The notes below the pieces were generated by a model. The model searched no databases and was not told the origin of the DNA. It was given only the letters and a program-made list of their open reading frames with translations. From CADDYT01 sp035294125 (GTDB lineage: Bacteria; Chloroflexota; Ktedonobacteria; Ktedonobacterales; Ktedonobacteraceae), in NCBI GenBank assembly GCA_035294125.1, contig DATGLM010000019.1, positions 62,001 through 126,000 of the forward strand: DNA of 64,000 nt, in the 5' to 3' direction. The position numbers were made by a program, and so were the translations under genes. Below are positions 35,259-43,831 of the stretch, in pieces. Every line of letters begins with the position of its first letter. Positions within the stretch are counted from its first letter, which is position 1.

Positions 35259-35309
35259 CAGAAGCAAAAATGGATTGCTTGTCCGGCAAGCAATCCATTT
35301 TTGCTTCTG
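35259..35309. terminator. Perfect 23-bp hairpin between convergent genes
   Basis: Arms 35259-35281 and 35287-35309 are exact complements with loop TCCGG. It lies between the secreted protein gene and the minus-strand gene ending at 35326. Confidence 0.85.
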
Positions 35310-35325
35310 CAACTCCTCTGAGTTT

Positions 35326-35967
35326 TTAGTGGGTTTCTGCCAGTGCTTTCTGGCTCTCGATCCAGTTATTCAGCGCCTCACCGCTCTCGAAGGAGACGAT
35401 GAGGGCGTAGCGCGGCTCGGGACCAGGATGCCAGGTTGCATGCCAGAGCCGCTGCGAGTCGATCACCATCTGACGATTGCGCGGCAGGGGAATGCGGCTC
35501 TCGGTCGAAGGGTCGTCCTTATCCTCACGCAGAATCATGTAGGAATTGGGATTATCGGTCAATTGCAACCATGCGCGTACAACCCAGCCCTCGCCATCGG
35601 GATTGAGACGGTTATTATCATCCAGGTGCAGGTTATGCACAGCCTCTTCATAGGTATTCGGATTGAGTTTGATGATACGCACGCGCCCGTAGTTGGCACC
35701 GACATTCTTCGTCCACTCCACCAGCGTGGGACAGACTTCGGCGTTCTTGGTCCAGATGCCGTCTTTGTCGGGCTTGCCATGATCCCAGAAGCCGGCGCAC
35801 TCCATCTCACCCAGAGCCGAAGCTATCGGGGCAAAGTTGGTATCGCCGCCGCTCTTCCAGTCCATATACTCAAGGCTTTCCCATTCTTCTCTGGGAACTT
35901 CCGGACCCTCGTAGTCACGCAGAACAACAAAACCCTTATCAGCCAGGGCATCGAGTTTGACATGCAT
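35326..35967 (-). CDS. Putative Fe(II)/2-oxoglutarate oxygenase-like protein
   Basis: A 213-residue soluble protein. A possible double-stranded beta-helix metal site is seen as HLDD (HxD), followed ~60 residues later by RLWHATWH and an Arg in PRYALIVSF, spaced as in some 2-oxoglutarate dioxygenases. This is a motif-level guess and no family name is claimed. The start ATG at 35967 has AAGGAG seven bases upstream. The gene is monocistronic. Confidence 0.55.
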   Translation of the reverse strand: MHVKLDALADKGFVVLRDYEGPEVPREEWESLEYMDWKSGGDTNFAPIASALGEMECAGFWDHGKPDKDGIWTKNAEVCPTLVEWTKNVGANYGRVRIIKLNPNTYEEAVHNLHLDDNNRLNPDGEGWVVRAWLQLTDNPNSYMILREDKDDPSTESRIPLPRNRQMVIDSQRLWHATWHPGPEPRYALIVSFESGEALNNWIESQKALAETH

Positions 35968-36220
35968 TGAATTTCTCCTTCTCACAGATCAGGAAATAGG
36001 ATCGGCAAGAAACCTTCCGGCACTTGCCACAGTCGATTGAAGTTCAGGCAGTTTCCTTATCACATACAGGTTATGCCTGCACCTTTTTCAGGGTGCGTGT
36101 CCATTGTATCATACTTTGACAGAGGGATAACAGATAGTAGGGAATATAGGACAGGGGATAGAGACTATTTTCTTATCCCCTGAATTGGCAACACCTGCGA
36201 TTGAACACTTGAAGCAGCAC

Positions 36221-37057
36221 CTATGCCACCTCATCAGGATTGATGCCCAGCGCCCGCAGTTTCTCTGCAAAAGCTTGCGCTCGCCTGGCTTCCTCAGCCG
36301 CCTGCCTCCTGGCTTCCTCGGCCTGCCTCCTGGCTTCCTCGGCCTGCCTGGCTTCCTCAGCCGCCTGCCTCCTGGCTTCCTCGGCCTGCCTGGCCTGCTC
36401 TTCGGCTCGCCTGGCCTCTTCTCTGGCTCTTTCAGCGGCTTGCGCTCTTAGCAAGGCCTCAGCCTGAGCCTCGGTCAGACGCAAACGGTGCTCGCGGTCG
36501 TAGAGGCGCAAGTAGTCTCCATCAGGAACGAGCCAGCTCCCAAGCTGCTCGCTCCACAGCCAACCATCGGCATTGGGAAACATCTCGATCATTTCCCGAC
36601 GTTTGGTGTCCAGACGCCAGCCAAAAAGACGCCGGGCAGTGGCCCGATTGATGGGCGGCTCGTTGGGATCATAGGCGAAGTATTCTTGCACTCCCAGGCT
36701 GGCATATTTCTCGGGTTTTTCGCGCAGGTCCTTCTTCCAGGTCTCTTCGGAAAGAATCTCAAAAACCACCTGCGGTGGGACGCCGATTCTGCCCGGAGCC
36801 CAACTTCTCACGCGTTCCATTGCCACGCCTTTGATAATGGCAAGGTCTGGAGCTACCGGATATTCACGGGCATCGAGCGTTTGATAGAAGTTGAGATTCT
36901 CGTAAATGGCGCAAATCTGGTCATGAAAGAGCCAGCTCAGAACCTCAGAGAGGTAGCGAATAAGCAGGGAATGCCAGGCGGTTTCCCCCATCAAATCCTC
37001 CTCGGTGGGGTGATAGTCGTAGTAGTATTGCACCTGATTGCTGATCTCTCGCGCCAT
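36221..37057 (-). CDS. Uma2-family PD-(D/E)xK endonuclease-like protein with Ala/Glu coiled-coil tail
   Basis: A 278-residue protein. Residues 1-185 match Uma2/DUF820 (APDLAII, VFEILSEETWKKDL, KYASLGVQEYFAYDP), a restriction-endonuclease-like fold very common in filamentous Chloroflexota and cyanobacteria. The tail (~200-268) is a coiled coil of EEARRQA / EEARQA units, encoded by near-identical DNA repeats. ATG at 37057 has AAGGAG six bases upstream. The function of Uma2 proteins is not established. Confidence 0.87.
   Translation of the reverse strand: MAREISNQVQYYYDYHPTEEDLMGETAWHSLLIRYLSEVLSWLFHDQICAIYENLNFYQTLDAREYPVAPDLAIIKGVAMERVRSWAPGRIGVPPQVVFEILSEETWKKDLREKPEKYASLGVQEYFAYDPNEPPINRATARRLFGWRLDTKRREMIEMFPNADGWLWSEQLGSWLVPDGDYLRLYDREHRLRLTEAQAEALLRAQAAERAREEARRAEEQARQAEEARRQAAEEARQAEEARRQAEEARRQAAEEARRAQAFAEKLRALGINPDEVA
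36290..36420. repeat. Tandem coding repeats in the Uma2 tail
   Basis: The unit GCCTGCCTCCTGGCTTCCTC and shortened variants occur five to six times in tandem in reading frame. They encode EEARRQA-type coiled-coil units, so copy number may change by slippage. Confidence 0.8.
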
Positions 37058-37212
37058 ATAGTTCTCCTTTCCGATCGCCAGCAACGAATTGCATCCTTAC
37101 GCTCCCCCCGGCGTTTTTGCCCCGGATTCTACCGGATGGCCTCTATCATACCATGTACCCGGCTGGCTTTACAAGGCATTCGACAGCATAAGCAACTTTT
37201 CCCTGACTATAG

Positions 37213-37218
37213 TACAAT
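37213..37218 (+). promoter_or_regulatory. -10-like box directly before the glycosylase gene
   Basis: TACAAT at 37213-37218 lies just before ATG 37219. A transcript would start about seven bases on, at the in-frame ATG 37225, which suggests a leaderless message. No clear -35 was found. Confidence 0.4.
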
Positions 37219-37818
37219 ATGCTTATGGAAACATACAAAACCTTCTCGCAACTGGTCGAACAGGTGCAGGTGTGTCGCCTCTGCGAGCGAATGGAGGGGA
37301 GACGGCGCGTGCTGAGTGCCGCCAACGGAAACCTGCATGCAAAGGTCCTTTTCATCGCCGAAGCGCCCGGTCGCCTGGGTGGAGACCGCTGCGGCATTCC
37401 ACTCGCGCAGGATCAGACGGGACGCAACTTCGCTCTGCTGCTGCAAGCTGCTGGTTTGTCCCGCGAAGAGATATTCATTACCAATGCCGTGCTCTGTAAC
37501 CCACGAGATGCAGGAGGACGCAACGCATCGCCGTCCACGCGCGAGATTCGCAACTGCTCGCCACACCTGCGCAAGACGATTGAAATCATCGCGCCACACA
37601 CCATCGTCAGCCTCGGACAGGTGGCCCTCAAGGCACTCAATCTCATCGCTCCGCACAACATCCAACTCGCTCACGACGTTGGTACGATCGTGGAATGGAA
37701 CGGTTATCAGTTGATTCCTCTCTACCATCCGGGTCCTCGCGCCCAGCTTCATCGCCCTTTTGAGACACAGGTGGAAGATTTCCGGCGTCTGAGAACGCTG
37801 TTTGAGAAAAGAGCATAG
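37219..37818 (+). CDS. Uracil-DNA glycosylase family protein (type 4/5-like, Fe-S)
   Basis: About 199 residues. The family motifs are FIAEAPGRLGG (catalytic/water-activating region), FITNAVLCNP and LYHPGPRAQ (DNA intercalation loop). Four Cys (CRLCERM near residue 20, plus one in VLCNP and one in IRNCSPHL) match the [4Fe-4S] cluster of family 4/5 enzymes. It would remove uracil from DNA in base excision repair. ATG 37225 is an alternative start if the mRNA is leaderless. Confidence 0.92.
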   Translation: MLMETYKTFSQLVEQVQVCRLCERMEGRRRVLSAANGNLHAKVLFIAEAPGRLGGDRCGIPLAQDQTGRNFALLLQAAGLSREEIFITNAVLCNPRDAGGRNASPSTREIRNCSPHLRKTIEIIAPHTIVSLGQVALKALNLIAPHNIQLAHDVGTIVEWNGYQLIPLYHPGPRAQLHRPFETQVEDFRRLRTLFEKRA

Positions 37819-37859
37819 AAGGGGGACGGGCCAACAGGCGTTCATTTAAGTAAGCCCGA

Positions 37860-37952
37860 GCAGGCCGCCCGCAAGGGGATGGCCCTACTATACACGCTGG
37901 CTTCCCAGGTCGTTCCCTCTATAATAGGGCCATCCCCTTGCGGGCGGCCTGC
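37860..37952. repeat. Near-perfect 33-bp intergenic inverted repeat (GTAGGGCCATCCCC family)
   Basis: Arms 37860-37892 and 37920-37952 are complementary with one mismatch. Short TTAAGTA-like complements flank them outside (about 37847 and 37966). It is the best example of a repeat family also seen at 1022-1120 and 31804-31846. It is located between convergent genes. Confidence 0.85.
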
Positions 37953-37989
37953 TGGCGGCATCACTACTTAAGTTCGCGCTTACGGCAAC

Positions 37990-38415
37990 CTATTTCGTCT
38001 CCAGGCTGACCTCGCCGTATTCTCGTTCGATACGGCTCACCATCTCGTTCAGTATCCCAAGCCGCCGCTCAATTTCCTGCGCTTCGCTATAAAGCGCGCG
38101 CAGTTCCGCCGCCAGTTCATAGAATTGCCCGTTGAGCGTGGAAAATGGGCGCTCCGTGTAGGCCGCCGGAGAAACAGGCGCGGGGGGCACTATCTCGCCC
38201 GGCTCTCGCGGAACCGGTGGCGCTGCCGCTGTTCTTCCTGCCGCCGCGCCCAGTCCCTCCGTTGCTGGCACAGAGGCGACCGGGGTCTGCTGGCCGGGAG
38301 AAGCAGCTTCAGGAGCAGGCGCATTGCCATTTTGCTGTCGCTCACCTACGGCCAGCCAGAACGCGCCACCGATCGCCAGCAGGGCGACAACAAACAGCAC
38401 TCCAATAATGAGCAT
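37990..38415 (-). CDS. Membrane-anchored Pro/Ala-rich protein with coiled coil
   Basis: A 141-residue protein. One N-terminal helix (LIIGVLFVVALLAIGGAFWLAV), a Pro/Ala-rich linker (~30-85) and a C-terminal coiled coil (QFYELAAELRALYSEAQEIERRLGILNEM). AAAGGAT precedes the ATG. It is the last gene of the efflux operon strand, 53 bases after the HlyD gene, and may be co-transcribed with it. Function unknown. Confidence 0.65.
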   Translation of the reverse strand: MLIIGVLFVVALLAIGGAFWLAVGERQQNGNAPAPEAASPGQQTPVASVPATEGLGAAAGRTAAAPPVPREPGEIVPPAPVSPAAYTERPFSTLNGQFYELAAELRALYSEAQEIERRLGILNEMVSRIEREYGEVSLETK

Positions 38416-38468
38416 TGTTTTTATCCTTTCATCTGAAAAATCTTGCCTGACGCTCTATAGACACTCTC

Positions 38469-39131
38469 CTAGTGTAGATGGATGGTGACTTCGGCGCTCA
38501 TGCCCGGCACGAGGTCCTTACCACCGTTGTCGTCAAGCGTAATAATCACGGGAATACGCTGGCTGACTTTCGTGAAGTTGCCGCTGGCGTTGTCCTCGGT
38601 GGGCAGCAGCGAGAACTCAGAAGCCGCCGATTGCACAATCTGCTGCACGTGACCGCTGAAGGTGGTGCCACTATAGGCGTCGACGGTGATATCAACTTGC
38701 TGGCCGATGCTGATGTTGTTGATGGCGCTCTCATCCACGTAGGCCATGATGGTGAGGTTGCCAGTCTGAGCAACCTCGACGATGGGCAGGCCGGGCGAAA
38801 CGGCCTGTCCCTGCGCCGCGTAGACCTGCACAACGCTGCCAGAAATCGGGCTGGTCACATTGATAGGCGCGGGGACAGCCGTCGTACTCGCCGTCACGGG
38901 CGTAATCGAGCCAATAGCCTGACCGGCAGTCACACTGCTGCCCACACTGACGTTCAGCGTGGTCAAATTGCCGGTAGCGACCGCACTGACATTGACGAGT
39001 TGCCCGTTGACCTGGGCATCGTCGGTCGTATAGTACTCGTAATTGTTGTAAATCCAGTAGGCAATGCCGCCTCCAATGGCAAGAACGGCCAGGACAATCA
39101 GCAAAGGCACAAAAATCATGCGACGTAACAT
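38469..39131 (-). CDS. HlyD/EmrA-type membrane fusion protein (short)
   Basis: A 220-residue periplasmic-adaptor-like protein. An N-terminal anchor (FVPLLIVLAVLAIGGGIAYWI) is followed by a biotinyl-lipoyl domain split by a short hairpin (YYTTDDAQVNGQLVNVSAVATG ... ISPVSGSV type) and a beta-barrel ending SAEVTIHLH. It is shorter than Gram-negative EmrA (about 390), lacking the long alpha-hairpin, as expected for a monoderm. It should work with the MFS pump encoded just upstream. Confidence 0.9.
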   Translation of the reverse strand: MLRRMIFVPLLIVLAVLAIGGGIAYWIYNNYEYYTTDDAQVNGQLVNVSAVATGNLTTLNVSVGSSVTAGQAIGSITPVTASTTAVPAPINVTSPISGSVVQVYAAQGQAVSPGLPIVEVAQTGNLTIMAYVDESAINNISIGQQVDITVDAYSGTTFSGHVQQIVQSAASEFSLLPTEDNASGNFTKVSQRIPVIITLDDNGGKDLVPGMSAEVTIHLH

Positions 39132-39216
39132 GGTATACTCCTTCTTCTGTAATAATCTTTAGTGAGGCGAAATAGCGTCCTTCGCCTCGTCTCTATAGAT
39201 GACGAATGACAATGAC

Positions 39217-40863
39217 TTAGACTCCGGCCAGCGCGGCTTCCCGCTCGACCGCCCCCTCTTCGGATTCGGCGGGCAACGGTCCGGTCGTCTGCGGAGCGCT
39301 TTCCAGCATCTTCCGTTTGCCCTGTAAGAAAAGCGTGGCAACCACGGAGAGGAAGACGAAAACCAGCGTCAGGAGAAAAGCATCGCGAATAGCCAGCACA
39401 TAGGCTTGCTGCTGCACCAGTTCGGCGATCAATTGCAAAGCGGTCGTTTTCGCGTTTGCCAGGGTGACGCCATGCTCCACCAGGTATGCTTCCAGACTGC
39501 TCACCATCTGTCCCAGCGAGGAAGCGGGCGTAACCTGCTCAGCAAGGTGGGCATAATGCACCTGCGTCTGCGTCTGTACAACTGTTGCCAGCACGGCGAT
39601 ACCAAGCGAGCTCGCGACCGAGCGCACAACCGTACTGAGCGAGGAAGCCTGTGTGAGCAGTCGTGGCCGGATGGTTGCCAGCGCCGCCAGGATGAGTGGT
39701 TGTCCCACCAGACCCAGCGAGAAGCCGCGCAGAACAAGCATCACCTGCAGCCACTGGTAAGACCACGTGAGTGAGATGGATGAAAGCTGCCAGTTGGCAA
39801 AAGCCAGGATAAACAGCCCCGGAAGAACCACCGCGCGCACGCCGATGCGGTCTACCAGCCAGCCACCTATGATAACGCTTACCATCGAGGCGAGCGCCTG
39901 CGGCAGCAGGATGATACCGGCCTGGAACGCGCTTAAGCCGCGCAAATCTTGCAGGTAGATCGGCAAGAGAAAAAGGCCGCCATAGAGCGCGAAGACCACA
40001 AAGACATTGGCAATCGAACTGGTGGTAAAGTTCCTGTCCAGGAAGACCCGCAGATCAAGCAAGGGTTGGCCGCCGCGATTGGCGACATACAATTCAATCG
40101 CCACGAAAACGGCAAGCGCCAGGATACCGGCTGCCAGGAAGCCCACGACCGTCGTTGAACCCCAGCCATCCGTGCTCGCCTCCGACAACCCGTAGAGCAC
40201 GGCCCCGAAACCAATCGTCGAAAAGACGAAGCCCGCCACATCGAAGCTGCTCTCAGCCTGATCGTGGTAGTCGCGCAGCAGAATAATCGACAGGATGACC
40301 GCCACAATGCCGATGGGAACGTTGATATAGAAGATCAACTGCCAGCCAGCATAGGTGACGATATAGCCGCCCAGCGTTGGGCCGAGCGCCGGAGCCAGCA
40401 GGGCGGGTACGCCAAACAGCCCCATCGCAGCGCCACGCTCCTGCGGCGGAAACTCGCGGAAAATCAACGTTAGCGAAAGTGGAAAGAGAGCCGCGCCGCC
40501 CACTCCCTGAAGGATGCGGAAGAAGATCAGCACCGGCAGGCTCCATGCCAGCCCGCACAGGGCCGAACCCATCGTGAAAGCGGCTAGCGCCACAATGTAG
40601 AGGCGCTTCGTCCCCAGACGATCAGCGAAGAACGCCACCACCGGGGTCGTCACGCCCTGGGCCAGAATATAGCCGGTCAGCACCCACTGGACACTGTGCA
40701 GGTCTGCGCCGAAGGCCGTTTGCAGCCTCGGAATGGCAATGTTGACAATGGTAGTATCCAGAATTGCCATGAAGACACCCAGAATGACCACCATCGCCAC
40801 AATCCATTTATATTGCAGCCCGGCACCCTGCCCTTGCTGTACAGCTGGTGCGGTGACTTGCAT
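39217..40863 (-). CDS. MFS drug transporter, DHA2 (14-TMS, EmrB/QacA) family
   Basis: A 548-residue proton-coupled exporter with 14 predicted helices. Motif A-like DRLGTKRLY between helices 2 and 3, the DHA2 motif LDTTIVNIAIPRLQ in helix 1 and GGYIVTYAGWQLIFYINVPIG (motif C region) are present. AAGGAG precedes the ATG. It lies in the order tetR - MFS - HlyD on the minus strand, so it is under the TetR regulator. Substrate unknown. Confidence 0.95.
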   Translation of the reverse strand: MQVTAPAVQQGQGAGLQYKWIVAMVVILGVFMAILDTTIVNIAIPRLQTAFGADLHSVQWVLTGYILAQGVTTPVVAFFADRLGTKRLYIVALAAFTMGSALCGLAWSLPVLIFFRILQGVGGAALFPLSLTLIFREFPPQERGAAMGLFGVPALLAPALGPTLGGYIVTYAGWQLIFYINVPIGIVAVILSIILLRDYHDQAESSFDVAGFVFSTIGFGAVLYGLSEASTDGWGSTTVVGFLAAGILALAVFVAIELYVANRGGQPLLDLRVFLDRNFTTSSIANVFVVFALYGGLFLLPIYLQDLRGLSAFQAGIILLPQALASMVSVIIGGWLVDRIGVRAVVLPGLFILAFANWQLSSISLTWSYQWLQVMLVLRGFSLGLVGQPLILAALATIRPRLLTQASSLSTVVRSVASSLGIAVLATVVQTQTQVHYAHLAEQVTPASSLGQMVSSLEAYLVEHGVTLANAKTTALQLIAELVQQQAYVLAIRDAFLLTLVFVFLSVVATLFLQGKRKMLESAPQTTGPLPAESEEGAVEREAALAGV

Positions 40864-40885
40864 AAAAAAACTCCTTTATCCGTAC

Positions 40886-41512
40886 TTACTTCGCCGCGAT
40901 GCCTTTGAAGTAGAAATCAGCCAGGTAGCCGACTAGCTCCTCCACTGGCATATGGTCCTCTACAATCAAACGCTTATAGCCCAGCGGCGAAAACAGGCTA
41001 AAAAAGAGGGTCAGTAGGACAGGTGTAGGAATAGCAGTATCAAACTCACCCTTCGCCTTACCTTCCTCCAGCAGCGCGCTCACCTGCGCGGCGATCTGTT
41101 CCAGGCAAACGTGAACCTGCTGCTTCTTTTCCAGCAGTTCCTGCCGGATCTCCTGATTGCTATACAGGGTGATAAGCAGTTGCAGCCGCTTGCCGATCAG
41201 CCCTCTATAGAGACCGTGGAGGATGGTTTCCAGCCTTGAGCGGGCGCTGCCATCCCTGGCAAGAGCCTCGGCGACGAGGCGCAAGAACGTTTGCAGCTCG
41301 CGCTCGAAAAGCGCAAAAATCAAGTTCTCTTTACTCGGAAAGTGCAGGTAGACAGTTCCTTTCGCAATTCCGACACGAGCCGCGATCTCATCCATCGAGG
41401 TTTCGTGATAGCCCTTTTCCGACAATACCTCCTCCGCCGCCTGCAAGATCAAATTTTCGCGCTCCTGGCGCTGCCTCTCTCTCAACGACAGACGCGGTGT
41501 TTCCTTCTGCAT
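40886..41512 (-). CDS. TetR-family transcriptional regulator
   Basis: A 208-residue regulator. The N-terminal HTH is classic: QAAEEVLSEKGYHETSMDEIAARVGIAKGTVYLHFPSKENLI. The C-terminal ligand-binding region is helical. ATG at 41512 has GGAGGA six bases upstream; the longer frame covers the promoter and operator. It heads the efflux operon and probably represses itself and the pump by binding the two TGACT...AGTCA sites 70-100 bases upstream. Confidence 0.94.
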   Translation of the reverse strand: MQKETPRLSLRERQRQERENLILQAAEEVLSEKGYHETSMDEIAARVGIAKGTVYLHFPSKENLIFALFERELQTFLRLVAEALARDGSARSRLETILHGLYRGLIGKRLQLLITLYSNQEIRQELLEKKQQVHVCLEQIAAQVSALLEEGKAKGEFDTAIPTPVLLTLFFSLFSPLGYKRLIVEDHMPVEELVGYLADFYFKGIAAK

Positions 41513-41579
41513 CGAAGTTCCTCCCTGCTTCTGTTCTGCGTAAACTTGCGAGTTACCTGCTGACCCAGAATCTGTTACC

Positions 41580-41644
41580 TGACTTACTAGAAGTAAATGT
41601 GACTTTCTAGTCAAAATAATAACCGGAAAGTCAGCAAATGTCAA
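41580..41644 (-). promoter_or_regulatory. Promoter and twin operator of the tetR efflux operon
   Basis: On the minus strand TTGACA (41639-41644) and TATTAT (41616-41621) are 17 bases apart. Just downstream lie the palindrome TGACTAGAAAGTCA (41600-41613) and a second related site (41580-41594, TGACTTACTAGAAGT on the plus strand). Sites placed over the start of transcription fit TetR repression. Confidence 0.8.
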
Positions 41645-41691
41645 GGGGAAAACGGAAAATCCGGTGAAGAACAGCGAAAAACTACGCTCAT

Positions 41692-42795
41692 TCAGCATTG
41701 AGCGTCAGATAATGCAAGCGGCACACGCACACGTATCCTTGTACCCTGACCCGGCGCGCTTTCTATAGAAAGTGTTCCACCAGGCTTTGCGACACGTTCT
41801 AGCATAGAACGCAGTCCCAGATGACCGAGATAGGAAGCGGCAGGATTGAAGCCACGTCCATTATCACGCACTTCCAGAGTGATTTCATCCTCGCGCTTTG
41901 CGATCCGTAACACGACCTCACTGGCGCGGGCATGTTTGATGATGTTGTGTAACGCTTCCTGCGCAACACGGTAGAGCATCTGCTTCATCTCTAAAGAGAT
42001 ATCAGGCTCGCTGCCAAGCTCGGCATCAACGGTTAGCCCGTAGCGGGCGCGCAAAACGGCTACCTGTCTTGCCAGGGCAGCTACCAGCCCCTCAGAGGCC
42101 AGCGATTCTGGGCGCAGCTCGAAAATGAGCGCCCGCATCTCGGCAAGCCCTGCTTCAGCAAGCGACAGGACGTAATCTATAGACTCCTTCGCCTGTTCAG
42201 GGTCACTTTCTATCGCTTCACGTGCGGTATGTGCTCCCAGTCCAATGCCGTAAAGTGCCTGAGAAACCGAATCGTGTAGCTCGCGGGCCAGGCGCTGCCG
42301 TTCCTGCAGGGCTGCCAGTTCCTGCGCCTGTTCATAGAGCAGGCGCATCTCGTGCTCCCGGTTGTTCGCCTCCTCAATACGGTGCCGCAGCGCCAGGGCT
42401 AGCTGACCGGTAATGATGGCAGTCGCCAGGAAAACAACGAGGGTGAACAGGTCTTCAGCTCTGACAACGATAAATGTATATGGTGGTAGAAAGAAAAAAA
42501 AGTCGAAGGCAAGGAAGGAAAGGAGCGAGGCTAGAATGGCAGCGTACAGCCCACGGAGGCTCGCTAAAGCCAGAACCAGGAGTAGATAGGCAAAGGAGAT
42601 TGTAGGGATTTGTGGGTAGAGGTTGGCAACAGCAATCAAAACCGTAATCAGGGCCACGCCGCCTATGACCAGAATACTATCGATCACAAAACTTCGCCAA
42701 CGTGACCGTATCCTCGCCCTCCAGGATTGCTGCCCAACCAGCTTGCTGGATTGTTCTGTTTGCTTTGCCTGGAAGAGACTGTTGCGCATAGACAT
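41692..42795 (-). CDS. NarX/DesK-type sensor histidine kinase with DUF4118
   Basis: A 367-residue kinase. Four membrane helices (~37-140) form a KdpD-like DUF4118 module (AFDFFFFLPPYTF). A coiled coil leads to a HisKA_3 domain with phospho-acceptor His in ARELHDSVSQALYGI and a HATPase domain (EALHNIIKHARAS, DNGRGF). It lies 32 bases after its LuxR-type response regulator on the same strand and is its partner. Confidence 0.94.
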   Translation of the reverse strand: MSMRNSLFQAKQTEQSSKLVGQQSWRARIRSRWRSFVIDSILVIGGVALITVLIAVANLYPQIPTISFAYLLLVLALASLRGLYAAILASLLSFLAFDFFFFLPPYTFIVVRAEDLFTLVVFLATAIITGQLALALRHRIEEANNREHEMRLLYEQAQELAALQERQRLARELHDSVSQALYGIGLGAHTAREAIESDPEQAKESIDYVLSLAEAGLAEMRALIFELRPESLASEGLVAALARQVAVLRARYGLTVDAELGSEPDISLEMKQMLYRVAQEALHNIIKHARASEVVLRIAKREDEITLEVRDNGRGFNPAASYLGHLGLRSMLERVAKPGGTLSIESAPGQGTRIRVRVPLALSDAQC

Positions 42796-42827
42796 CTATA
42801 TCCTGGTATGGAACCAACGCAGCACCA

Positions 42828-43478
42828 TCACTGCAACTTTTTCTCGGCTTCGGCGGCAACAAGGCCGAGCCGTATAGCGCAAAGCACAGCCTGTGTGCGA
42901 CTCTGCACACCCAGTTTCGCCAGGATATGCCTGACATGGGTTTTTGCGGTCTCATCGGCAATCTGGAGAGTTCGTGCAATCTCCTTATTGGACTGTCCGC
43001 GAGCGAGCAGATGCAGCACTTCCATTTCGCGCCCGGTCAACGGCTCTGTTGCCAGGGGAAAGCGCACCTTTTGTACGAGGTAGGCCGAAGCCTGGGGAGA
43101 GAGCTGTACCTGTCCGGCGGCGGCAGCTTTGATTGCCTTACGCAGTTCAGCCGCCTGTGTATCCTTGAGAAGATAGCCGATTGCCCCTGCTTTTATAGCA
43201 TCGACTACCGAATCGCTCTCTAACACGCTGGTCAGGGCGATGACCTCGGTTTCAGGCAGTTCCCTGCGAATGACGGCAGTGGCGGAAATGCCATCTAACC
43301 CTGGCATAAGCAGGTCCATGAGTACCACATCGGGCCGCAGTTGCCGCGCCAGAGCAACAGCATCCTCCCCATCAGCCGCCTCGCCAACCAGCGCTAATTC
43401 CGGGTCGCGCCCCAGAAACATGCGCAATCCCTTACGCACGACACTATGATCGTCAGCGATCAACACACGAATCACCAT
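42828..43478 (-). CDS. NarL/FixJ-family response regulator
   Basis: A 216-residue regulator. The receiver has VLIADDHSVVRKGL, phospho-Asp in VVLMDLLMPGLDG and LLKDTQ; the C-terminal LuxR HTH has LTGREMEVLHLLARGQSNKEIARTL. GGAGG precedes the ATG. It is encoded just ahead of the kinase. Regulon unknown. Confidence 0.96.
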   Translation of the reverse strand: MVIRVLIADDHSVVRKGLRMFLGRDPELALVGEAADGEDAVALARQLRPDVVLMDLLMPGLDGISATAVIRRELPETEVIALTSVLESDSVVDAIKAGAIGYLLKDTQAAELRKAIKAAAAGQVQLSPQASAYLVQKVRFPLATEPLTGREMEVLHLLARGQSNKEIARTLQIADETAKTHVRHILAKLGVQSRTQAVLCAIRLGLVAAEAEKKLQ

Positions 43479-43831
43479 TGGCTCTCCTCCTTCCGCTGTG
43501 AGGTAGCCAGTCCACCAACTACCTCCCAGTGTATCACAGCGGAGCTCGAAACGCTACGCCGACTTTCATCTCTTCATCCACCCTCCATCATCCTGTCCTC
43601 ATCCTTTCTCACTCTTTTGAGTGAGATTACTATACTCCCAATTTTGTGAAATCACCATACCCCCAAAAGAGCATTTGAGATTCACTCGCCTGTGTGATGC
43701 CAGCAAAAACTCCGCATCCTATACTATTTCCGTGAAAGGATATGGCATAGCAATGAGGGAAAGAGCCTGTCAACGGCTTTTGCCGGAAAGGAAGCGGAGC
43801 CTGAAGCACAGGCGCTCAAGGGAGCTTGACA
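43479..43831. other. Divergent intergenic region with palindrome
   Basis: The 353-base gap between the response regulator and the universal stress gene holds no gene. TCTCACTC-TTTT-GAGTGAGA at 43607-43626 is a perfect 8-bp inverted repeat and may be an operator. TATACT at 43720-43725 may be a -10 box for the stress gene. Confidence 0.45.
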
